This document shows positions 23,731 through 36,439 of a stretch of DNA of 64,000 nt, piece by piece (the stretch's first letter is position 1; each line of letters starts with the position of its first letter). Source of the DNA: Nectonema munidae. Its lineage: Eukaryota > Nematomorpha > Nectonematoida > Nectonematidae. The notes under the pieces are model-generated. The model had not been told where the DNA came from and made no database searches. It saw nothing but the letters and a program-made list of their open reading frames with translations. The translations under genes and the position numbers were made by a program. The DNA lies in assembly GCA_030549495.1 (NCBI GenBank), contig JAUIRK010000069.1, positions 434,001 through 498,000 on the forward strand, in the 5' to 3' direction.

Positions 23731-23865
23731 ATGGAGGATTCCACCGTTACTCTTATTTTTAAAACTCCTAATCTGAAAACGGCAGATCATTCCTTAGAAT
23801 GTTGCATAGATTGGACAATCGCTAAAGTCAAAGAAAGCCTTTCCAGTCTTATTCCTTGCAATCCC
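23731..23865 (+). CDS. HERPUD: HERPUD exon 1 (start, first half of UBL domain)
   Basis: ATG at 23731 is chosen over the in-frame upstream TTG because it gives MEDSTVTLIFKTPN, aligned with the family start. It ends LIPCNP before GTATTA, phase 0. Confidence 0.9.
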
Positions 23866-26800
23866 GTATTACTTTTCTCTTACTTCCTTAGTTTATCATC
23901 TTCAATCTTGGATATAACCCTTCTTACACTTTATACACCTAGAAAGGTGTATAGATAAATAACCAAATATTTTTTAACAACCGTATTCAGTTGTGAACTG
24001 GAGAAACAGGTTCGCATATTTTTAACCACATCGGCCAATCATAATTCATCAATTTTTTATTATTTGAAAATAGGTTTACTGTTTAAAGCTTAAAGAGCTT
24101 GACCACAGTCGACATATGTCGATTTCCCAAAAATAAAATCGTCTGCGTTTATAAATGCTTTTTATACAAAACTTCTGCTTTACATTAGATATCGTCTGAT
24201 TATTCTGTTAAATGTAAATGAGTATGCAAAAAAAGTTTTTAGAATTGATCAATTAATTCACGTCTTTTTTACTTTTTACACAAATACCTTACTGAATTAT
24301 AGAAGCGACCGAGCTAAGTCTGGCACTGATCTTCCTTAATAAAAATTTAAAAAAGTGAACCAAAGGTAACTTCCCCTTATGTAAAATTAATCTTACTTTG
24401 TTCACAATATTTAAAAGTTCGCTTAATTCTCTTTATTCAATTTCCTTTTCATTGTCTGTTTCTTAACTCTTTGAGGATTAGTGTGACACCGGTGTACCAA
24501 GAAATAATAATCGTCTGCTTAAAGCATACAAAATTCCATTGAAAAAAAGCAGACGATTATTCTTCAAAATTCTGGTCCTCAAAGGCTTAACTTTGGGTGC
24601 AAAAGAAAAAGTCATAGATAGGCGGTGCGAGGATGTTCAATTACATTTGTATCTCATGCATATATATATATCCAACAACAGATTATTATACGATAATTTA
24701 TGAATTTCTGTTTTATTTTTAAAAATTATTCAGTCTTGGCTTTTTTGATTCTTATAAAGTATGTCTTTAACCCATTAATTCCCAATGCTCCCATTTGGGA
24801 ACATAAGTAATTTCATCTTCGTCTGCTTTTTTCAATGACTTTGAATATAAATCGTCTTCGTTTTTTAGATATCGTCTGATTTCTATGGATTAATATAAAA
24901 AAAGGATGCAATGTTGATTGCTAACGTTTTAGATTCCCATGCTCTGTGGAAAAGAATTTTTTTAGTAAAATATTTATTTTTAAAAATTTAATTGCTTAAT
25001 AACTTTTTATTCAATACTAAACTAATAATAATAATAATGTCATAAAAATTAGAAATGCTTCTAGAGATCAAAATATTAAAAAAAAATTGAACTTTTCTAA
25101 GTTGAAAAGTTTAAAAGATCTAAAAACTGTTTTTCCAGCGATTTTATTACATTTTTCTTCTGATTTCGTCCAAATCTTTAATGCATTTAAAGTTTAAATA
25201 TCAATATAAAATAGATTTTATTATAAAATCTATAATTATATTATAGATAATATCTTTGAATTTCAAAGATATTTAAAGTTTAAATGCATTAAAGATTTGG
25301 ACGAAATCAAAAGAAAAATGTAATAAAATCGCTGAAAAAACAGTTTTTAGATCTTTTCAACTGAGAAAAGTTAAATTTTTTTTAAATATTTTGATTTCTA
25401 GAAGCATTTCCAATTTTTTAGATATTAAAACAAGTTTTTATATCCCTTCAAATAGTTGTCTGCATGTAAATTGGTGTTTAGTCATGCCCCTAATATTATA
25501 CAAAAATATAAGTAAATAATATATAATTATATTCATATAACATTGTATTCATATTGTCTAAACATGACACATAAGTAAAATATCATTGTTATTTTGGATA
25601 AATTAAAAAATTTAATTTTTTGAACATTATGTACTTGGAGTTGTGAAAATCATTTCAGAAAAGAACTTATTGTAAATAGACCAATCTCTAGTCATGTTAT
25701 AAGAAGCGGAATTGTAACAGCGAGCAAGATATACTTGAACAAATGATTGATGAAATTAAAATTTTATTTCAATTTGATGTACCATTTAATCTTATGTGTA
25801 CCCATCTCAATTTTTCTACCAATTCCCAAACACAATACAGATACTAGCAAAAATATTTTAAGTATATAAATTTTAAATTAATTTGTAATAAAATTGTCTA
25901 TTACATTATAACATTTATTAAAAATAAAAACTTCAATGTGTAAAATTAAATATTAAATTTTAATGTAAAAACATGCGTTTACTTGTCCACCCAGCACAAC
26001 TAAACCTCAACTAAAATTGCCATACTACGTCATGAAATAGAAATATAGATATTCAAAAGGTGAGAAGAGTGGTTGAAGACAAATTGGTTAACGTTATTTG
26101 TGAAGGATCCCTAACTACATTTATGAATTTATAATATTTTTTGCATCAAATTGTGAGCAAAAGGGTAGCTTTCAATAAAATGCTATCATGCATAAAGAGT
26201 ATAGGCCCTATGCATAAAATGCAAAGGTTCTATACTCTTTATAGCTCTAATATAAGCGTTAGTTTGTTTATCTCATAAAATCGGTGAACAATAACAAATT
26301 TACCTATACCCGTCAAACAAAAAAAAACGATTAAGCCGATAACGATGCTGTTCTAATCGGTAGAAGTATTTTGTGTATAACATGATTTGGAGCTCATCGG
26401 TATTGAACCGTTGTTGTTTTCCTCGTGCTTACACAATCTCAATATCAGTGTAACCCTTGTAATATGCGGCGGTCATATATCACCGGAAGGGATGAAAATA
26501 GTGATTATATTGTGCGAATGTAATATCGTAATCAAAAGAGATGCAACTTTTAATAAATACAAAAAAATGAAATGTATTATTATTCAAAAAAGAATATTAA
26601 AATTTTCAAAATTGTACTTCCTCAACACATTCAACCTTAAAATACTAAAATTGTTGAAGCATTTGAATAAATTTTCTTTCTTCAAAAATGCTATTTTAAA
26701 CAAGCAAGAAAGTGTCTCTTTGGAAAATGATATCTTGACTGATTTTCTTCTTCATGCTTATGTTATTTTGATGTATTTTTAAATTTTTATAATGTGAATT

Positions 26801-29800
26801 ACAGTATTTTCGCATCAATTTTTCATGTACTTTTTATTATGTGTGTTTTATGGTAATTTTGTTTTCACATCTTTCTCGATTAAGAAAAATTCTTTAGACT
26901 CAGCTTTAAAATTCCTGTACTCCACTTAGAAGATCAAACAAAATATAGTATGAATGAAAATATAGCATACGCTTGTTTCCATATTTATAAACGTTCTCCA
27001 AGATGTTACCTACTATATTAAACTCAAGCTTTTATTGATTAATATTGGGTATGATCGAATTGGCTCATATCAACACAAAAAAATTTTTTTTATGTAGACC
27101 CTTACATTAACCAAATATTTCCATTTCTTGTGTGTAATTAGTATTTTTGGAAGCGTAAATATTTGCTGATCTCCTCACCTAAACTCATTCCAGTGAGGCT
27201 TGGACGAAATGTCTTTAAACTAACGTTTGCTTTAAATATACAAAATTCAATTTAATTTATTTAACTGGTTAACAACCAGAGTCGACCTTATAAATATATA
27301 ATCGTATGCTTTTAATACAAATCGTCTGCTTTACATTACAGATCGTCTGATTACTCTCGTTGTTAACCCTTTGAGGACCCGTGGGACACCAGTGTCCCAA
27401 AAAATGAAAATCGTCTGCTTTGAATATATAAAATTCCATTGAAAAAGAAAGCAGACGAATCGTCTTCAAAATTTTGGTCTTCAAAGGGTTAACGGATTAA
27501 TGAGACTTATTCTTCAAGATTGTAGTGCTGAAAGCATTAACCCTTCCCTGAATTCTATTTACTTCTTTTTGAAAGAAGAGTTCGTCTACATTTTCTTTTG
27601 GAATGTTGGTACTAAATGGGTTAATGTCGGATCTTGTGTGGTTAAGCGTTAGTGGAAAATTTGTAATCTTTTCAAAGAGTTCATCATATGTGTTGATATA
27701 TTCTGTTTGTGTTTGCTTGCATATATATGGCTTATAATATAAATAATAGCCTTATTATTCATCATAATCTCCAATTGTATGCAAACACTTCTCCTTTCCT
27801 TATTTTCGAAAACATATAATAATTATTTCCTAACATAATTTTAATTGTAATGAAAAATTTTATTGTATACTTGAATTTATGTAATACTATTAATTTTATG
27901 TGCGTTTTAAATTATTTTTCAACTTTCAACGTACTCTTGCTCATCATAATTGTTTTAAAATGGAGATTAGTAGTAATTCCTGGGAAGAATTTTCCTCTTA
28001 GAGGAATTTAATAGTTTCTAAAGGGGAAGGGAAAATTTGAAACTCCAAAGCGCCAAACACCAACTGAGGAGATCACAAGAAATAAAAGTATAAAAATCAA
28101 ACTTCGTTTTATTTGTTATAATGTTCCACTATAAAAATATTACATGTGAATGTACATTTATTAACCCGTTATCGGCCACAATAACCAGACGATATCTAAT
28201 GTAAAGCAGAAGATTTGTATTAAAAAGCATTGATAAACGCAGACGATTTTATTTTTGTAAAGTCGACTGTGGTCGATAACCGGTTAAGGTCGCCTCCAGT
28301 GGTATGACAGAACGTTGATAAGGAAAAAATATGAAGTTTTTCGGTTTTATATAAATATTATCTTGTAAGGTAAACTTTAGTAAAAAAATAACATGAAAAT
28401 TTTGAGGCTGATAATTTTGTAAAGGAAGACGGTTAAGAGAGGCAAGGAATTGAAATTTGTCAAATGATCAAAGATGGCTTGTGAGTAAAAAGGTCGAGAA
28501 CCACTGAGATAAGGTACCATTGGGTGTTTTCATCTTAGTAACTCAATTTGTTCCCCTTGTATCGAATTATGAATAATGAATTTGGATTGCTGAAATTCGA
28601 ACGTCCTAGACCAGCGTTTTTCAAACTTTTTTTACTGTGACCCATAGCAAGAACCACAGTTTGCATCGGGACCCATAATACTTAGGTGTAATAAGACAGA
28701 CTCTGTTTACTAGGTTCATTTACTCAGCATCTGTTTTGTCACGACTCTTATTTTTCATTCGACACACTAAAGCAGGCATGTCAAACTCGGAGTCCCATGA
28801 GGGCCAAAGGAGTGAGTTTGTGTTCTCATGAGGGCCGCACTCCTACAATTATATTTAAAGTTGTTCAATAAAAATTATTGCAGAATATTTTACTTTTAAC
28901 TTAGAAACATGTAATGGTTTGATTATATTCAAAAATGCAAGTACAAAGTCATGTATAGTTAAACAAAATAATTTAATTAAAAAATTAGCAAGGATATAAA
29001 TCTGTTCTTTATTTTAATATAAAAAAAGTTTATAAGGCAACATACATGGCCCACTTGTATTTGAATGAACTACAAATGAAATGCACATAAATTACAATAG
29101 TTCAAAATAAACATTTATTATTAATTATTCAAATACTCTACATGTTCTAGTCCCGAGGCTTGACACCTCTTGTTATTGACGATCTTTGCTATGTCTGGCT
29201 GAAATTTCTGTGCAGTGAGAACTTTTATAAGAAATGATAAGTGAAAATCAGTCAACCTAGTTCTCTGAGAAGTCTAAATCTACACGTATACATAAAATTA
29301 TAATTAATAATACTGTAATCTGTGTGGGCCGCAAATCTGCTTGTAATGGGCCGCATGCGGCTCGCGGACCGCATGTTTGACATGGCTCCACTAAAGGGTC
29401 AGGACCCACAGTTTGAAAACTCTCCTAGACCATCAAGAATCAAGGCTACTTTCTTGACACCTTTACTCACTTCTACTTGAACGACTGCTAAGACATGATT
29501 CGTCTTGTTAAAATTTGAAAAGTAGATTTAATTGATACAATTAAGCATAACAAGAAATGTATTACGACGAAGCTTTCTTTTTTATTGGTTATTAGGTAAG
29601 GCAAGGTAACCGTGGAGTGTTTTCATCGAGAAGGTACAAATGCGCTGTTTATATCAAACTATAAGAAAAGTAGGCTTGATGCAGGATTGAACCAAAACAC
29701 CTTCATTTATTAAGACCCATTTTCTTACCAACATTACTTACGCCCCCGTTACATATTTGCGTTAGTGGGAAAATAAAAATTCGCTTTAAATGTAAATTAG

Positions 29801-32800
29801 AATATGTACAATATACATGCTCATACTCTCTCTACATAGTGTAAATAAATGAAATTTTTAATGTGAAAAAACCCTTTCATTTAGCTTTTTAGTAATTTTC
29901 TTCCTTTCAACACCCTCATATATATTTTTGATAAAGTGTTTTCTATTTTGTCTAATTTTAATCTCATATTTTAGAAACCTGAAAATCAAAAAATCATTTA
30001 TTCTGGAAAAATCCTCACCGATTCTACAATTCTTAAAGATGTTTTGAAGTTGAATGTAATTTATATGCTTTTTTTTATTTAACTCTTTTACAGAGTGTTA
30101 TTTACAAAATATTTTTCAGTATGATACACTTTCTGCACAATTTATTTGGCATAGTAAAAAAGGGTGATGATGAAAAAATATGATGATATATTTATTGTCC
30201 ATCTAATAATATTTATTTTACAACACCCATTTCATCACTACTTTTAGGAAAATTAAGATACCCAAAAAGAGAGTGCCTCAAAGAAGGCATGCTTTTCACC
30301 AAGTCTACGAATTCAAAGTCGAAAACATTTAAGAACGTTTTGGAGTTTAGTCGAAGCTAAAAACAAAATTTTTATAATAAATAAACTTTGAAAGAGAGTG
30401 GCTAATGCAAATCGTTGTCCGAAATTAAAGTGTAACCTATTTCTCATATTGTGTGATTAAAACTAGGTTTCATTGGAAATGCACTCGGTCTCGGAATGAG
30501 GAAATTAGTAGAAATCAGAGTCTTCAAGAATCCATAGCCCTGTATTTTTGAAATCACTACAATGCGTCTTCTTCACCTTATGGTTTCAGCTTTGTACACA
30601 TAGAAGTCAGAGTTGTTGGTATGGAATTCGAAGCCCATGCCAGTATATACACTATACAGTCATGATTTCCGATCATATTGCTTACTGATAAATAATTACT
30701 GTAAAAACGCACTCATAGCTTCTCTGTGAATATCAACTTTTTGCATTCCATATTGAGACTTGAATCCTGTTAACCATTTACTTGAGTAATGAAAACTAAT
30801 AGAAACTACGTTGTACATTTTGCGATTTTTTTAAAACTTTTTCTATTAGGATTTCATCATTTAATATAGCACCTATAGCTCTAAATAACATCATTAACCA
30901 GATGTAAAGAACTGAATCGAGCTTTAATTTGCTTCCATCATGAATTCTTTTCAACGTTTTTAATCAATTTTACCCCACATTTTGGAAGTTTTTATACCTC
31001 CAGAAAATATATTCTTTTCAATGAAAAGATGAAAATTTTTCTTGTGTTGACTTCAAGTTTTTTATTTTAAACTCACTAATTTTTTTTTTAAATATCTCCA
31101 CTAATTTCTACACTAGGACATTTCAAGATATATTCTGACGTTTGAGTGAGTATTTAATAACCTTTTCGTGACCAGTGTATCATATATGATACATAAATAA
31201 TTTTACCTTCGTCTGCTTTTTCAAATAGTTTTGTATATGAATCTTCTGCTTTTTAATAAATATCGTCTGATTTTTCTGGTCACGAAAAGGTTAATTAGAT
31301 ATCAAGTGATGAGCCTAAATAATTAAATATTATTAATAATTAATTTATAATAAGACTTTAAATTGAATAAAGGAGAATTATTCAAATCTGCCCATCAAAG
31401 TTATTCCATCACACCTATCTTAATTCTATTCATCTGTCTCGTTTTTGATTTTCGAATCCTTTAAATGTAGCAAATTTTTCTTAGCATTGTGCTTAGTATA
31501 TCCGTGAGTATGAGTGAAGAGATGATGCTCGCTGGCAAAATGGTACGATAAATAAATGTATTTTTTCAAGTAAAATTTAAAACATTTATTGTTGTAAAGA
31601 ATCCGGTTTTTTAAATGTCTTCATAAGAAAAGATATATAATAATTGGTCTTAGTGAATATGAGTGACGCTGTCGAAATCTTATGTGTCGTGAAAATATCG
31701 AAGATGGTGTATGATCGATGATATTTTTAATCTTTTCAAAGTGAAGGTCACGTTTTCCTCATGAATGATTATTATGAAGTATCAAGATGTTCAGCAAATA
31801 AAGGATACTCTTATAATATTATTTATTATCCATGATATTATTATTAATCTTCCTTCCTGTTTATTTTATTATTTATATGAAAGCATTCTAAGAAGCACGT
31901 TGTAATATCAAGTAGTGATACTGGAATCGGAATCGTGAGGATGCGGGATTTTTTCATGGATCGTAATCGGAATTGCATCGTAAAAATTTAGTGCTATCTC
32001 CCGATACCTTGTCCCATTTCTTTATTTATTTTTTGAAACATAGTAATAAACAAGTTAACATTTTATGCATAACTAGGGCTATTGTTGAATACCCTTCTCT
32101 TTTTGTATCTATACATTAGATACAAAATATCATTTCTTCGATGTAGTGAATTAGAAGATTTATCTAATCTGGCGGTTTTTAACTAGAACAAGGTTAAAAA
32201 CAAGTTAAAAACTTTAAATCTATAAATTGTATGGAGGTGTGAGTGTGAAGACGAGTTGAACTGAAAGAAAAGAAAAGAGTTTTGATATAATCTTTTTCTG
32301 TTGAAGGTAGTTTGGTTTATGATCAGGAGTTTTTATTTCTGACTTCTGAGATTTGGCAAAGGGTATTTAAATTGGAAATGATTATCCAAGGACTTGAGGC
32401 ATCTTGTAGATCTTCAGTTTATAAGCATGTAATCAGATAAATGATGTCTTTATTTTGACATCGATTGTTCAATAGCAGTTTTGAGAATGCAGTAAAGGAG
32501 AAGTTTATTTGTGTTTTCATGATGCAATCCATTAAAATCTTCCACTTAAAGCAGAAGATTTTGGCCAGTTTCTTTTGATTTTCACCAAAAATTCAGTTTT
32601 GTCTACGTTCTATTTGTGGGATAGAGTTAATAGGGGGGTAATTTTTTATCTTATAATTTTTCGTATTTTCTTTTCACTGCGTCAGTGAAAGAAGGTAAAA
32701 TAAATAATATTGTTAAAAGTTTGGCGAATTCATATTTGTTAAAGTGCAATTCTAAGCCTTTTTCGAATTTATTATCCCTTTATAAAATGTTTTTTCCACT

Positions 32801-35800
32801 TGTCTAAAAGGTTTACAACTTAGTTTTTATCATTTGTGTCAAGTATAAAAAAATGTGATGTTTTTTTTTTATGTTTTCTCAACTTAATCAAAGATATAAT
32901 TGCTAATTGAATGAATACTTAGTCGATTTGCGAAAGAGACCACGTTTAAAAATAAAAAGAATCGGTATCAACATTTTCTATGAATTGTCATAGTAAAAAA
33001 ATAGTATCGTTCCATCCACTATTAAGGAAACTTAGAATAGTTTTTTTTATGTAATTCCGTAAGGTATCTTTCTTACAAATGCGTAATAAAACGAATTTTG
33101 AAACTTTTTATAAAAATGGGCTAAGATTTGCCACCACTTTGTACCAAGTATTATAATATGTTAGAAGCTATGCGTTTATTCCACATTATTTTTATCTACT
33201 TTTTTTAATATTTTTTCTACATTAGTTTTAGTGATGACTAACAATTCAACTTAAGTGTTTATTGATTTTTGTAATTCATGTATGTTCACTTTTAAAAGGA
33301 ACTTTTGGCGTCGAAATTTTAAAATAATAAATCAATACAAAAATATTTTTCTACTTTTTCAGAGAGAATTGGAAGAAAAAGACAAAATACACACGATGCA
33401 TTTGGTATGCAAAACAGATATGCCAAATTTTAAGTTTTCAGAAAAACCAGTGGTAAATATTCGTTTCCTATCTTTTCAAATATCTTCACTCATTTTGCAG
33501 ACATTATATGCATAAATTCAATCCTTGTAAAAAGTTAAACAGTAGGAATTGCCCTTAACTTCAATTTTTACAAAATGTTTTACTCCATCTTTTTAGACAA
33601 TTGACATATTTGTAGTGATGTTATATTTGCTTTGTTTCAAAAATGACTTTAAAAGCTATTTTTATAGCACCTAAATCTGGCTTCTATTTTCGGTGGTGGC
33701 ATTTGAAAAACTTTTCACCCAAATATTATTATTTCGCATATGGCCAAATTTTTTATTGGGAAAATTTTAATTCTTTACTACGATTAAATTTCCTAGTTTT
33801 CACAATACCAAAATAATTTTCTGTGTGGTTAAGATTTTCTATTTTTGTACTCTACGAAAACTGAACTTCATTATACTGATGATCGATCTCCAGTTGGAGA
33901 ATTTTAACAATAATGGAATAAAATAAAATAAAAATCTATTTCTTCTTCTGTTGCAACAACTTCATCAAATGCTATTAGTCTTTCAAAATAAATGTGAAAT
34001 TTTAAATAAATATTTTGACACTTCTGTTAATCACAATATGTCAAATGTTCCCTCATTAAAAAATTGTACTCTTGTTAACTTAGCAAATGAGGTAAAATAG
34101 TATTAAAAAACGTAATTCACACATTTTAAGCGTATATAATTTATCATTATATGGTATTTTACAAATCATAATAAAGATGGATACATTATTATCTAAGCAA
34201 ATAAAGACGTTTTGATAACAAAAAATGTGATATTCAGTTTAGGAAATAGTAAATATAAATTTGTATGCTAATAATCCTTACAGGTCCAAATTTTTTAAAA
34301 CTATTAATCTCTTTTTTAACAACACTAGTCATCATGATTAACAAAAATGGTACATATGTAAACATGATATGTCACACAAGTATCATCATATTGTTTAATA
34401 ATATTTGATTGATTTACTTATATTCAAGAAAAAGAAATCGCTACAAAATGAAGCAACGACTTCTTCCCAACAATCTCTTCAGGACAATCTTGGTAGAAGT
34501 GAGACGCCAAGACAGAGACAAATGTAATCTAAATTTGTATATTTTATAGATGGTCTTTTTAAAGTGTGTTTGCTTATTCATTATGAAGCACGTAGAGCAT
34601 GATATATATTTTTTAAACCTTACCGCGATCGAAGCTTTCCGGAGGAAGACCTTTTGTCAAAAAATATAGAAGCTTTCAAAACAATCAACCCCTCCACAAA
34701 AAGGGTTTTTCATTGGAAAACGAGCACTTGTAAATAACCACCTTCATTTAATATGAAAATATTACAATCACAAGTCAAATATCACGGCATGAGCTATATA
34801 AAATATGTGAATACTAAATATCTCCTTTTAAATCCTTATTTCAACACAATTATATCTAAATTTGAAAGATATCTCTACATCACTTATTCAAAAGATTCAT
34901 GAAGGGCAACTTTGAGCGATCTTTCTTAAGTCTTTTGATAACCAAAGAATTTTTGAAGAAATCTCCAACATCAGATTTTTTTTTTACAAAATGCCAGCGT
35001 TTTCCTTTCCAGTACCTGTTCATGGCTTTCTTAAGCAGCTTGTCAGCCTCAACAAGAATCGGACCATTCATTGCGACTTCCATTACCTTCTTCATCGCTC
35101 GTCCAGTTCACTTTTGATTTGCTCTGCCAAATTTTTTCCTTTTCAGGGTCCATGACTGGCTGTCCGAGGTAAACAACTTGAATTAGTCTGTCTGGAGAAT
35201 CAGAGACACATGTGATGGTCGCCATGAATTTTCGACTTTTTAGCCGGAAAGTGGCCAAAGCTGGCCGAAATCCCGTTAGAATGAGTCTTGTCGTGAAAAA
35301 TTCGATCTTGAGTTCTCAAACAATTTCCGCAACAAAAGTGAGAAACTTTCTAACAAAGTTGTTTGAATGTTGTTCAAATGTTATATGAGTAAAAGAGATT
35401 CAAAGTCACTAAATGGTCTAGCTTTTTCATACAGATAGTAGTTGCGATTCTCATTCCGATAACAATTTCATTGTTGGTGGATTTTTCTGTTTGATAATTT
35501 TCTTGATTCTGTTAGCATGCTTCTATGTGTTTAGGGCCTACTAGATGATCCAAAACATGCTTTTTAAGATTCCGAAAGGCTACAGAGAGGGGCGCATTCG
35601 AATCAGTATTTTCATACTGATTATACCAAAAGACGCCACTGCGACTAACTTTAGATTACAAGTTTCTCTCTCGGGAACCGGATTGCATTTGTCACAAATT
35701 AGTATGCCATCTGTTTCATTATATTTCAAACAAAATGTTTTTATGTGGTCATTGACATTTCTTCTTTTTTTCGGTGACTTTTTTTAACTTTGTTTTTAAT

Positions 35801-36343
35801 CCACTTCTTCAGGTTTAGGATTTGGGGGTTTTTTTTTTTTTTAATTTTTTTCTCCCAGGGAATTTTTTTTAGGTGGGGGTGGGGGTTTTTTATTTTTTTT
35901 TTTTAAAAAAATTTCTCCCCATTTTCCACTTTTTATTTTTAGCGAGACACTTTTTGGGAAATTTTTTTGGGTTGGTTTTGCGCCTCTTTTTCTTCTTTTC
36001 TTAAAAAAATTTATTTTTTTTTTTTTTTTTATATGGGGCCTTTTTCTTTGTAATATTTTTTGAATTTTAAGATTTAATTATATTTTTTTTTTTTTTTATG
36101 GAACTGATCTTTTTTTGTTTTTTTTTTGTTTTTTTTTCTTCTCTCCCACACTCTTTTTTTGTTTTTCTTTGGTTTTGTGTTTGGTGGGTTCGCCCCCCCC
36201 TTTTTTCTTTTTTTTTTCTCCTCCTCCTCCTTCTTTTTTTTTCTCCCCTCCTCCTTCCTCCCCTTTTCTTTTTTCCTTTTTTTCTTTTTTTTCTTTTTTT
36301 TTTTCTTTTTTTTTTTTTTATTATTTTTTTATTTTTTTTCTTT

Positions 36344-36375
<32 letters not shown>

Positions 36376-36400
36376 TTAATATTTAATAAATAATATTAAA

Positions 36401-36439
<39 letters not shown>

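Noticed and set aside
26387-26782. 131-codon open frame in HERPUD intron 1
   Set aside because: AT-rich composition (Lys, Ile, Leu, Phe), no recognised similarity and no conserved motif.
36098-36393. Three overlapping Phe-rich open frames
   Set aside because: They are translations of a poly-T tract, not proteins.
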